NCBI GenBank assembly: GCA_963693365.1
Contig: CAVNZM010000001.1
Location: 11,966,001-12,030,000, forward strand
DNA from: Amoebidium appalachense
Taxonomy: Eukaryota; Ichthyosporea
Length of the DNA stretch: 64,000 bases
Direction: 5' to 3'
Of this stretch, positions 52,792 to 64,000 are shown in pieces; within the stretch, counting starts at the first letter, position 1, and every line of letters begins with the position of its first letter. The translations under genes were made by a program, and so were the position numbers. The notes below the pieces were generated by a model. It did not search any database, was not told the DNA's origin, and saw only the letters and a program-made list of their open reading frames with translations.

Positions 52792-53795
52792 CTTTGCTGT
52801 TGTCGGCCGGCTCAATGAATCGGTGCTGACTACGTGAGGCCATTGTACGTTGTGACAACGGGGTGTAAGGGAATTGCAGTATATACAAGTGAAAAAGACC
52901 GTTTCAAAGAAACGATGTTACACAGAAAAGAGAATTCGCACCAAGAGCGGAAGGGCGCATTCTCTTAAACCCGATAAAACAACGGATGCTCGCACAAAGC
53001 CGGCCAAGCCGCCTCACCTTGCGAAACAAAACAACTCAAACTCGCCTTTTACGTAACTGCGAGGAAAAACAATCAAGGCTATGTATACTATTGGATGGAG
53101 GTCAGAAGACACGTGCAACTCAAGAAAGAGGCAAGTTCTACCTTCACCGAAATCCTTGCTATTCCAGATCTACTGAGATAAACGATATATATAGAAGGAC
53201 GGACGGAAAAGGGCATGCGAAGGCTAAAAAGACGTCCTAAAATGTACCTATATATTAGGTGCGCGAAACACGTACAGTGTAAATAAATGTAATTGAAGAT
53301 GGCTGAAACATGGCCATGGAACAAAAGATACGATGAGAAGAGCAAACTTTCGTAGGGGGAGTCTTCAAGCACGCAACTCATATAGGCATACTTTTGGACT
53401 AGTGGCTCAGTGGCTCACAACGTCATTGCTGTAAGACTATTACAAGGGAGAGCGAGACAAAGCGCTTTCCAAGGCCGTTAGAGTAGGGGGTCTTGCACAA
53501 AGCTTGGGCCGCCTAATAACTCACCGGTGGGTAGTATTTAGGAGGACTTGGTGAGCTATTTAGGAGCTCGGGGCCTTACGAGAGACACAGAGGGGGAAGG
53601 GAGACAGCGAGAGGGAGGCAGAGAGAGAGAGAAAGAGACAGAGCGAAAGTGTGAGAGTGTGAGAGAGAAAGGGGGGGGGGGGGGGGAGGGAGGGGGGGAG
53701 AGGGAGAGCCTGGAGAGGGGGGAGAAAGGGAGGGAGGGAGGGAGGGAGGGAGGCACGGAGGAAGAGAGGGAGGGAGGGAGAGAGGGGGGGGGGGG

Positions 53796-53895
<100 letters not shown>

Positions 53896-54841
53896 GTATT
53901 TGAAAGCCAGCTAAGCATGCAAGAAACAACCTATGATACAAGAATAGCAAACCTGTTTAGGTCGTGGAAGAAATCATAATGTCAATTGTTTACGCCGTTA
54001 CCACGCATCATCGGTAAACCTTTCTTTGGTTGGCATCAAGATGTGCAGTACCGTTTTCTGGGTTCACACGAGTTTTTTGCCACACTACTTTTAGAGACGA
54101 CCTTGGTGCATGTCTCGGTCACTGCTTCACCGTGCAAGTAATCAGAACAGAACCTTATAAGGTCGGCTGAGCTTAGTAATGCGTACCCCGCAGGGATGAT
54201 GAAGAGGAATTAGGGGAGAAAATTAAAAAGGACGGAAGGAGGCAGCAAAACGGCGGGGAGGGCAGGGGCTTTTTTGTGAACTTTCACTGTGGTTGATCAT
54301 GAAACTGCCTGTGAGGAAGGGGGGGAGGGGGGGGGGGGGGGGGGGGAGAAAGGAGAGATGGGGAGGGGAAGGGAGGGATGCGTTTAGAGAAGATCATGAA
54401 GGTAAGGCAACTTCTATCCCAACATAAATGTACATAGAAGTAGGGTCCTTATTGGTCAACTTCGACGTCCACTTGAACGGACAGAACTCCTTATTAAGTC
54501 CGGCAGCACCTGTGTAGCCTTTAACCACTTCGTTAAAAGGGAAAAAATACATAAGCATGGAGGCAGCCAGTTTCATATGGAAAAAGGGTAACTAACTTCT
54601 AACAACTATTAGTGCTCAAGGTTTAGGCCTGCAGCACAGGAAAGAATTCGCCGACCGGTCTTCACGTTCCTGAACTGCCCATGTGCACGAGCAACTACAG
54701 TGTTATTGGAGCAAAACATGGAAGTCGACGGTTCGCCCCTTTTCTCCCTTATATATGAAGATCTTGCTATGCTCGCAAGCACGGTTGATTCAACAGCACC
54801 AAAAAATACAGGAGGAACGACAAAACCTTTGAGAAGGGGGT

Positions 54842-54857
54842 GGTGTTCAGAAACACC
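54842..54857 (-). promoter_or_regulatory. Histone 3' stem-loop of H4
   Basis: The minus strand reads GGTGTT-TCTG-AACACC, 49 nt after the H4 stop. The stem is identical to those of H2B and H2A; only the loop differs. Confidence 0.85.
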
Positions 54858-54905
54858 AGCAGAGAGCCCTTCACGCAAAAAACCGGCCTGTGTGTTAAAA
54901 GCGGC

Positions 54906-55873
<968 letters not shown>

Positions 55874-55939
55874 ATGTGCAAACGGAGGGGGCGTGGGTGA
55901 AAGGGGTGTTCCCCCGCGCTGCTTTTGTAGCAGAATAAT

Positions 55940-55955
55940 GGTGTTTTTAAACACC
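55940..55955 (+). promoter_or_regulatory. Histone 3' stem-loop of H2A
   Basis: GGTGTT-TTTA-AACACC, followed by ACC, 67 nt after the H2A stop. Same 6-bp stem as the other two histone genes here. Confidence 0.85.
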
Positions 55956-56345
55956 ACCACTTCTCAAAGATTTTTTCATCTAATACAGCTTTCAGTGCTT
56001 GTGCTCTTGCTTTGTTTACACGTATGCCGTTGTTTTCCCCCCTAATATATGTCCCCTGCCGTGTTAGTTTTATCATAAAAAACTTCTGTTTGAAAGTCAT
56101 CTCGTACAACGTCTTCTGTTTTTTCCTGAATTCAACGCTCTTTTGAAGTCTCTGTTGCCAGACTCGGGTCTTGGTGGCCACAAAATAGCCATAAATGGCT
56201 ATCCATAAATAATTGACCAATCTCAGCCGAACTTGAGTTTTCATAACGGTCAACACCAACAACTTTGAGTTCACATGTGTGTCCTACGGTTTTTTTTTTC
56301 TTCTTTTGAACGTGCCTTGCGCGCATAACTAGATTTCAACCGACT

Positions 56346-56649
56346 ATGTCTCCTTCTCTGCACGAATTTTTGGCCGAAGTGAAAGGTCATGCTGCTTCAC
56401 TTACCTCCAAAAATGAAGCCACAAGGTAGATGTGTTACCCCTGCACCGAACATGTGTTACTTGCAAAATGATTGAGAGACATGGGCAGGGGGGGAGCCCG
56501 TGTGGATCGTTGAGACGAACAGACTATTTGGCTCAAGAATCAAGTTTTCTGGCGACGGGAATTAGGAAAGATGTGGGTACACCCAGCCAACTCTCTTACT
56601 GCTTAGTAACGAAGTAACGCACACTCACCGCAAAAACACACACACACTC

Positions 56650-56688
<39 letters not shown>

Positions 56689-57623
56689 TCTCTTACCCTC
56701 CCTTTTCATACATGTGTGCACCCACACAGCAGGCCGGTCCACGTTGTGTTTGGAAATGAGGCGGCCGACCTCGATTCTGTGTCGTGTGCCCTGGCCCTTG
56801 CCTTTGCCCGCCACTACGCAGACACACAGGTAAGGAAAAGAGAAGGTCGCATCCATGTGGCATAGTGTGCAACCCCTGATCTCTTCTGCATCCGGAAGAA
56901 GCTCAAGAATAGCTGTGTGGTAGGCAGGCAGGGGGGAGCCCTCACCGGCTGCAATATCATGACATATCACCTAGATTAGATCTCGTGCTGCACGGCAATG
57001 GATACGATACTGCAAAGATGATAGTAAGCATGACTAATACGAGGCACGGGATGGGGGTGGGGTTCGAGATAAAGGTTTTTTTGGGGGGGTTGGGGGGGGG
57101 GGGGAGGGGGGGGGGGGGGGGGGGGGAGTCTCTCTCAGTATTCTCTTCTTATTTGGCATTTGGCCACATTGCCGTATTTTGCTTCTTTTTGTGAGTATCC
57201 AGAGATGTCGGTTCACGCTAACTCAGAGACATGGCTCCTTGTGCTTATGCAGGGCACAACCAACACCGTCTACCTGCCAGTGATCAACATACCACGAAGG
57301 GAGCTCTATCTCCGAAAGGACATAGAATGGTTGTTGAAAAAACTGAGCATTGATGTTGGTATGTCCCCCTCCCCCCCCACCTTCACCCCCCCCCCCCCCC
57401 CCCACCACCACCACCACCACCACCTCCTCCTCCTCCCCCCGCACCGCCTCCTCTTGTCCACGCAAATTAAAACAAACAGACTGCGCATATACATAGCTCA
57501 GAATGTGCAGGCCAGCACACCTACCAGTGCACACGGTGTTTGCCCTCCGTAATTGAATCTGGGCCTTTCCAACTAGCCAACCAGCGGTTACCTGAAATCA
57601 TGACTTGGCTTTTTTTTTTTTTT

Positions 57624-57654
<31 letters not shown>

Positions 57655-58996
57655 GGGGGGAGGATGAAGGACAGGGTTTCTGAGGTGGAATTATACAAAC
57701 CCCCCTCCCCCCCCCCAACCCTCCCCTCCGGGCTATTCCTTGTCCCCCAAAGGTTCTCTCACCGCCTTCCCCCCTCCCCCCTCTCCCTGCCCCCCTTTCC
57801 TCCCCCCCTCCCCCCCCCCCTCCCCTCCTCCACCACCCTCCCTCCCTCCCCCCTTGGGGGCAATCATCCCACACTCTCTGCTCCGCCCCGGCTCCTTCCA
57901 CTTCGATGGTCCACCCACCATTTCCTCTCCCTCCTTCGACACTTCCTTCTTAACTCAACAGCTGCCCTTATGCTTAGGCCTATGTCGGCATTTTCTCCGG
58001 GTTTCCTTTATATAGCAATGGTGCATTTTCAGAAAAAGGGATAACCCGTAGTATATGGGCAAAGCCAATCATACACTTGGACTTCAATATGCCATAGAGT
58101 ATAGACCCATATATGTATGCAAATCCAATCACGTATTCTGACGTCAATATGACGTAGAAAATGACCTAAAATCCATGTGGCTGTTTGCAGGGCAGTTGGT
58201 GTTTGCCGACGAGGTGGACTGGAATGGCCTCAGAGAGGGACAGCTGCAGGTCACTATGGTGGACCATAACCTGCTAAGCCCCATGCAGGAGGTGGGTACT
58301 GTTTGCATGATGCACACAGTACTTCTTGCACAATGCACATGGTACTGTTTGCATGATGCACACCGTACTGTTTCCACACTGCATATGGTACTGTTTGCAC
58401 ACTGCACACAGTACTGTTTGCACACTGCATATGGTACTGTTTGCACACTGGTATGGTACTGTGTGTATGATGCACACAGTACTGTTTGGTGAGGCGGGAA
58501 GGGGGGGGAGAGGGGAAGGGCGGGGGAGAAAGGTGAGGGGGAGGGAGGGGAGGGGAGAGGGAAGGGCCGGGGGAGGGGGGGGTAAGGGGGGGAGCGGGGG
58601 GGACAGGGGTTAAAGCGTGGAAATTACACTGTGGGGTAACCTTCATGAACACAAAATTCAGCGATGCTGTTGATTGTTCTTCCTCATTGCACCTTGCCTC
58701 CCCCCCCCCCCCCCTCCCCCCCCCCCCCCCCCCCCCGGCCTCCCGTCTCTCCTTTGGCCCCCTCCCATCCCTTCCCCCGGGGGGGGGGGGGGGGGGGGAG
58801 GGGGGGGGGGGGGGGGGGGGGGGGAGGGCTACCCCATAATGTAATTTCGTCCCTCTTGGACACGGTTGCCGTAGTTGTGGTGGCCTAGGTGGGCTGGGTG
58901 ATTGTGTGCTGGGGAGAAAGCGTTTTTTTCTGAACTGAACGTTTTCACCCACAGTGTTTGGCAGACCACGTACATGAAATCATCGACCACCATCAC
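56346..58996 (+). other. PRUNE: PRUNE exons 1-5: DHH catalytic motifs I-III
   Basis: Exon 1 starts MSPSLHEFLAEVKGHAASLT. Exon 2 has two in-frame acceptors three bases apart (CAGCAG, 56727-56732). Exon 3 carries NTVYLPVINIPRRELYLRKD, the substrate-side strand and helix found in Prune and PPX1. Exon 4 carries QLVFADEVDW and VTMVDHN. Exon 5 (only 42 nt) carries EIIDHHH. Metal ligands expected for a two-metal DHH enzyme (Asp39, Asp41, Asp101, Asp119, His120, His140-141, by model numbering) are all present. Confidence 0.85.
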
Positions 58997-59620
58997 GTAA
59001 AACCCCCCTCCCCCCCCCCCCCCCTGGATGGGCTCTGCTTATGTTGCATACTGCGCACTTTGCTGGTGTTGCATACTTGAATGTTTGCTTTTGCCTGTGT
59101 TCTGCATTCAAAGTACACAAAGTGTTTCTCATCGTATACTTGCACTTCGTGCCATGTTACGAGTTATACCCCCCCCCCCCCCCCCCCCCCCTTTTCTCCC
59201 TGCCTCCCACCACCCGTCTGCCTCTTCATGACGTGTCTTTTTCTACGGTGTGATGCTGCGTAATGCACATGCCCCTCACCCCCCCCCCCCCCACCCCCCC
59301 CCCCCCCTCCCCCCCCCCCCCCACACACACACACCACCACCACCACCACCATACACACCACACACAACACACTCACCCTCCCGGCTTCTCTCATGCAACC
59401 CAAACACCTTTTCCCCGAATTTGACATTTCTAGAAAATTGAAGTGGTGGAGAACGTGCAATTAGGACGAGACACTGATAAGTCAAAGGCCGTGTAGTCTA
59501 ACTTCATTGGGATTTGCAGTCATTCCCCTTACTAGTGGGACCCTTTTATGAAATATTCACACCATATACAATACATAACTCAATCGGACTTTCCTCGATT
59601 CACTTTTTAAGCACATACAC

Positions 59621-59681
<61 letters not shown>

Positions 59682-59837
59682 CCCCCCCCCCCCCCCCCCC
59701 CCCCCCCCTCTCTCTCTCTCTCTCTTTTCTCTCTCGTTTCTCCCTCCCTCCCTCCCTCCCCCCTCTCTTGCTCACGCGCTGTCTGCCTCTCTCTCTGACT
59801 CCGTCTTTCTCCTCTCGTCTCTCTCTTTCTCTATCGC

Positions 59838-59881
<44 letters not shown>

Positions 59882-60740
59882 AACACACACACGTGTACAC
59901 ACACACGTGTACACAAACAGGACGAAGATTTCTACCCTGGGGCCAAGCGAACAATTGAAAAAGTTGCCTCCTGTGCTACCCTAGTGGCCAATGAACTATT
60001 GCGGGTTTGTATTTTCTGTGATCTCATCGATCATAATCGACTTTTCTTGCTCACACAAAGCCCTTTAGGCTCTTGGGCAGGCCTACGCCCGCACACACCT
60101 GTTCACCCTCCCCCCCCCCCCCCCCTCTCCCCGGGATCATACATACACACATTTGCGCGACACACACACACACATTCCCAGGCACATATGCAGACACACA
60201 TACGCATATGCATACGCGTGTGCGTTAGTGCGCTTTCACACAATGCACACACATTCACACGCGTGCACACAAACTCGCAGGTGCACACACACGGACACAG
60301 GTGTGTTCACACACAGGGTTGAGGGGGGGGGGGGGAGGAAAGAGAGTGGGAGGTTGAACGGGAGCACAAGAGCCACAACGCGAGAAAAAGAGAGGGAGAG
60401 AGGGGGAGGGAGAGGGAAAGATGGGGAAGGGAGAATCGTTGAGACAGACCATATGCTTTTGCTAACACATACATATACACACAAACATACACCCATGCAC
60501 ATACACATGAAGCAACGAAGAGACATGTAACATCTTTCACTTATTTCAGGCGTTAAATTGCACATGCAATGCTGAGACCTTAGCATGATTGCGCAACTGA
60601 AATTAAAACTAAAATTAGCACTTGTCCCTATTTATAGACACCAGCCAGTGAAGACTTGACCATTTCTGAGCTGCTGCTGTGCGCCATCCTTATCGACAGC
60701 AACAATCTGAATTGGGCCAAGGGGAGGTGTGTGTGTGTGT

Positions 60741-60788
<48 letters not shown>

Positions 60789-60818
60789 CGTATGTGTGGG
60801 TGTGTAGTGGTGGGGGTG

Positions 60819-60880
<62 letters not shown>

Positions 60881-62532
60881 TCTGGGGGGATAGGGGGAGG
60901 GGGGCGGGAGGGGAGAACAAGAGTGGTACGGATGGTAAGTTGGAGGGTTTGAGGGGAGAAGGGGGTGAGGGTGGGGGGGGGGGGGGGGGGGGAGGTGGTT
61001 GGGGGGGGGGGGGGGGGGGGGGGCACACTCCGCTTTAAACAATTCTAACAAGTGCATGTGATTGGTCGGCAGGGTAACCCAGTCTGATGTCGAAACAGCA
61101 AGGGTCCTGATGGCCAAGCTACCCGACCTGAACACAAAGAAGCGCCACAAGAGTACGCATTCCCCCCCACCCCACCCCCCACCCACCCACCCATCCATCC
61201 GCACTTTCTCTATCCCATTATCCATCCCACCCCTTCCCGCATTCCCATCCCTCCCCTCCCTTCCCTTCGCCCTTCACTCCCTCTCCCCCCGTGAGGATAG
61301 GCTCTGCTTATCATGCATACTGTTGATGTGTGGCTTGCACTCTGCATTGTGTGTCCTTTATGACGGTGTACTTTGTAATCTATAACACACACTCAACACC
61401 CGCCCCCCCCCCCCCCCCCCCCCCTCTCCCCCCCAAGCACTCCCCGCACACGTCGACAGTCACCAACAGTTTCACAGCCAGGCCACTTCACTCCTTATCT
61501 CCGTCTCCGTTCTTTCCAGTACTCTCTCCTCCATCGCTCCTACCCACTCCCTTGCTCCCCATCCCCCCCCCCCCTCCCCCCCCCCCCCCCCCCCATCCCC
61601 TCCGTGTTACGGATGTTGCATACTTCAATGTTTGCTTTTGCATGAGTCTTGCACAGTGTTTCTCATCGTGTAGTTGAACTTTGTACCGTGTTTCTCTCAT
61701 TCTTAACACCCCTCCTCCCCTCCCCCCCCCCCCCCCCCCCCCCAGCCTCCTCTCTCCCCCCCCCCCTCCCCTCCCCCCCTTCTCGCCTCCTCCCCTTCCA
61801 TCCCGCACATCCCCCCCTCCCCCCCCCCCCCTCCCCCGGAGCCCCCGCCCGTTGCTCCAATGACGGTTAGAAGAATTTGTAAAGCTAAGTGGGGCAAATT
61901 TGCTTATACATCTATGTTTTCTGCTTTCTTTAACGTTTTTGGCCACCCCCAGGGCTCAAGAAGTTAAAGACGGACCTTGAAGGGCTGACTGTGGATGAGT
62001 TGGTGCGCAGAGACTACAAGCAGATATCCTCCCCGGTCAGCATGGGTTTCAGGTATTTTTACCCTCCTCTACCCACCTCCCCTCAGACCTCAGAGTCCCG
62101 GCCCATCACACACGGGGGGGGGGGGGGGGGGGGGGGGATCCACATACACAAACACGGTTGCACGTGCTCCGTTACACAAACAAGCATCACTTCCCCGCTG
62201 TGTGTTCGTTTTTTCATACCGATTATATGCTCTGCACCCTGAATTTTCGTTTGGGTATGTTTGGTGCTGTGTCCTGCATTCTCAAATCCCCCCCCCCTTC
62301 TCCCTCCCTTCCCTCGGCTTTCTCCCGTTTTCAATATTTTTCATTCTTTTCCCCTCCTTTTTTTTTTGTGGGGGGGGGGGGGGGGGGGGGGGATGAGAAG
62401 AAGGGCATAGGTTTTTTCCGTTCCTAACCTGTTTTCCGTTCTCCCTAACTCCACCTACGATTACTTTAATGTGTGAATACACACGTACACAACCGCACGC
62501 ACGCACGCACACGCACGCGCGCGCGCACAAAC

Positions 62533-62590
<58 letters not shown>

Positions 62591-62799
62591 CACATGCACA
62601 TCCACACACGCGCGCACCCACCCACACACACACGTACACACACACACGTACACACCCACAGCTCCATCGGTACCTCCATGGATTCTGTTGTTAGCCGTAA
62701 CCCAGACACCATGTCGACCCAACTAGCCGCCTTTATGAAAGAGAAAGGCATCGTCATATTGGTACTGCTCACAAAAGGTCTGTCCGCTCCCCCCTCCTC

Positions 62800-62841
<42 letters not shown>

Positions 62842-63361
62842 AAAGTTAAAAATAGGAAAGAAAAAGTCCTGCACTTACGAGCGTGTGGGCGCACACATAC
62901 ACTGGCACCTCGTCCTTGTCATAAACACATGTATCAGTGTATCATTTAGTGCCTTCCCCCTTTCCTCGATTCCCCCCATTATCCTGTCAGTAAACAACCA
63001 CCGTTTAGAAGGGGAGGGGAGAGGGGTGTGTGTGTGGGAGGGGGGGGGAGGGGGAGGGGGAACGAGTGAGAAGTGGTGACTGGGGGGAGGAGGGTGGGGA
63101 GGGGGGAGGGATATTGCCAAACAAGAAACTAACAAGCAATTTTCCATTTATTTTTTTTTTCAGCGGCCAAGAAAGTTGGGGGGAAGCGCGAGATTGCCTT
63201 GATTGGTCAGAATGGAGAACTGGTCGAGGGGCTGAGCGAAGGCCTGACTGGGGACAGCACTCTCGCACTAAGTCCGATGCTTTTACCGGCTGCAAATCTG
63301 GGCCCACATTCTGGTATAGAACCCCCCCCCCCCCCCCTTCCCCCTCCCCCCTCCCCCCCCC

Positions 63362-63392
<31 letters not shown>

Positions 63393-63664
63393 ACCGCCCA
63401 CCCCCCCACGGTGGCCATGTTTCAGGGTCCGGTCATCCGGTTTATCCTTTTCACATATTTCTGAACCCTAAAGATTGCGAAAATGATTGGATGGGATCAT
63501 GGCATCCGTCTTGCCGCAGTGATGCAGAGAGAGATTACAATTTTCCGGTATCATCGAGTCGGGCGCTTCACCCTTGCACTTTGCATCGTCACAAGTACGT
63601 AGTGTTGCTTTCACCATTAAAAAATTTAAGTTTGGCGGAAGAAAATGAAGAGCAGCTTCAATAA
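56346..63664 (+). CDS. PRUNE: Prune/PPX1-like DHH-DHHA2 phosphoesterase (exopolyphosphatase family)
   Basis: Cytosolic metal-dependent phosphoesterase family that releases phosphate from short-chain polyphosphates or nucleotides. Exons: 56346-56425, 56733-56829, 57253-57358, 58191-58291, 58955-58996, 59921-60004, 60638-60726, 61073-61152, 61953-62052, 62662-62777, 63164-63313, 63426-63664. Motif I is FGNEAADLDS (residues 33-42), motif II ADEVD (100-104), motif III VDHN (118-121) with EIIDHHH (136-142), motif IV AILIDSNN (186-193). The DHHA2 domain carries LTVDELVRRDYKQI. The total would be 427 aa, between yeast PPX1 and human PRUNE1. Exons 1-11 close in phase and are firm. The last exon continues at the right phase but its translation does not resemble the family's C-terminus, so the 3' end is doubtful. 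Confidence 0.8.
58296..58488 (+). repeat. 23-bp minisatellite directly after PRUNE exon 4
   Basis: About eight units of GTACTGTTTGCACACTGCA followed by YAYR, each 22-23 bp, begin 5 nt after the exon 4 donor. Each unit starts with GTACTG, a donor-like hexamer. The unit core TTTGCAC-CTGCA also occurs in the dispersed repeat. Confidence 0.9.
59026..59168 (+). repeat. Dispersed poly-C-tailed repeat, copy in PRUNE intron 5
   Basis: Reads GGATGGGCTCTGCTTATGTT, GCATACTGCGCAC, then an internal duplication (GTTGCATACTTGAATGTTTG), GTTCTGCATTC, TCGTATACTTGCACTTCGTG, GAGTTATA and a C-run. It starts right after the donor-proximal C-run. Sense to the gene. Confidence 0.75.
59625..59725. repeat. (CT)n with embedded poly-C
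   Basis: CT array (about 59625-59678), poly-C (59681-59708) and a second short CT array, in PRUNE intron 5. Confidence 0.9.
60735..61023. repeat. Poly-G and (TG)n block in PRUNE intron 7
   Basis: A roughly 47-nt G-run (60741-60787) is followed by (TG)n (60820-60878) and further G-rich tracts to 61023. Confidence 0.9.
61291..61400 (+). repeat. Dispersed poly-C-tailed repeat, first copy in PRUNE intron 8
   Basis: Reads GTGAGGATAGGCTCTGCTTA, TCATGCATACTG, GTGTGGCTTGCACTCTGCAT, TGACGGTGTACTTTGTAATC, TATAACACACACTC, then C-run. Sense to the gene. Confidence 0.8.
61603..61712 (+). repeat. Dispersed repeat, second copy in PRUNE intron 8
   Basis: Reads GGATGTTGCATACTTCAATG, TTTGCTTTTGCATGAGTC, TTGCACAGTGTTTCTCATCG, TGTAGTTGAACTTTGTACCG, TTCTTAACACCCC, then C-rich. 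It shares the TTGCATACTT(C/G)AATGTTTG core with the copy at 59026, implying a subfamily. Sense to the gene. Confidence 0.7.
63426..63664 (+). other. Putative last exon of PRUNE (uncertain)
   Basis: A GTTTCAG acceptor at 63419-63425 precedes a frame that continues from exon 11 (phase 1) for 78 codons to TAA at 63662-63664. The translation (GSGHPVYPFHIFLNPKDCEN...) has no resemblance that I can see to the Prune C-terminus (a G-N-x-K-x-S-R-K-type strand), so the real terminal exon may lie elsewhere. Confidence 0.3.
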
Positions 63665-64000
63665 TGTGTACATACAACAGGTGTAGGGTAAAGCCGCCGC
63701 ACAGGCGAAGCGATCGGGCGCCGCCGCTCAATTTCCTGCTCGATTTATCATGACTGGTTTCCGGATTTACGGCATTCCTATCCGGAAAACCTAGACTTCC
63801 GTGATATTATGCGGCTTTTAAGTTCCGGTCGAATAGAGGCAAAAACTTAATTTTAGCAAAACTAACAGACAAAACCTAAGGGCTCCCTAAGATTTTAAAC
63901 ACAAGTCCACAACATTTGTTACGTAATTGTTGAACAAACCCCACCTTCTAGTTATATATTTTCAGGATTTTTTATTAGTGACGACGCTAAAAATGAGAAG
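63665..64000. other. End of window, unique sequence
   Basis: AT-rich non-repetitive sequence with a GC-rich patch (63692-63730). No gene, RNA or repeat recognised. Confidence 0.4.

Larger units (their letters stand above)
59921..62777 (+). other. PRUNE: PRUNE exons 6-10: end of DHH domain and DHHA2 domain
   Basis: Exon 6 has VASCATLVANELL, the family's G/A-S-C-(A/S)-(T/S)-L-V segment. Exon 7 has ISELLLCAILIDSNNLNW (motif IV). Exon 8 has SDVETARVLMAKLPDLNTKK. Exon 9 has DLEGLTVDELVRRDYKQISS, the DHHA2 R-K/R-D-x-K substrate loop. Exon 10 has TMSTQLAAFMKEKGIVILVL. The order and spacing follow PRUNE1 and yeast PPX1. Confidence 0.8.

Noticed and set aside
59434-59480. Possible extra PRUNE exon (KIEVVENVQLGRD) after TTTCTAG
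   Set aside because: No good donor before its stop, and exon 5 joins exon 6 directly in phase with family-like sequence.

Overview
Eukaryotic nuclear DNA. The protein-coding genes, except the histones, are cut into many short exons (about 40-770 bp) with GT-AG introns. Those introns are packed with (CA/TG)n, (CT/GA)n and very long C/G, A/T homopolymers. The gene set (Prp40, ubinuclein, core histones with 3' stem-loops, Prune/exopolyphosphatase) and the exon density point to an opisthokont. The H4 differs from the near-invariant animal sequence at about five positions, so a unicellular holozoan or another early-branching lineage is my best guess. This is inference and the species is not identified.

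Layout: (1) 840-3980 (+), the last two exons of an unrecognised gene in CA-repeat introns. (2) 5531-5603 (-), a tRNA-Thr(AGT) gene. (3) 7295-24810 (-), a complete 23-exon PRPF40/Prp40 gene (two WW domains, about six FF domains, basic tail). (4) About 25.1-25.4 kb, a probable bidirectional promoter with E2F-, CRE- and YY1-like sites. (5) 27560-47994 (+), a 25-exon ubinuclein-like gene (HIRA-complex histone chaperone subunit) with AT-hook motifs and, unexpectedly, an ankyrin-repeat module between its HRD and its middle domain; one G8 run breaks the frame in exon 23. (6) 49143-55873, intronless histones H2B (-), H4 (-) and H2A (+), each with a 3' stem-loop; H4 and H2A are divergent. (7) 56346 to about 63664 (+), a Prune/PPX1-like DHH-DHHA2 phosphoesterase; its last exon is uncertain.

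The exon models of genes 3, 5 and 7 were assembled by eye from splice sites and reading phase. Phase closes across every junction of PRPF40, across ubinuclein apart from the single G8 shift, and across Prune exons 1-11.

The genes do not form an operon. There is a chromatin theme: ubinuclein (H3.3/H4 deposition) lies next to replication-dependent histones. The most interesting non-gene signal is a dispersed repeat of about 100-150 bp that ends in a poly-C tract. It recurs in introns of all three large genes, always in the sense orientation of the host gene.
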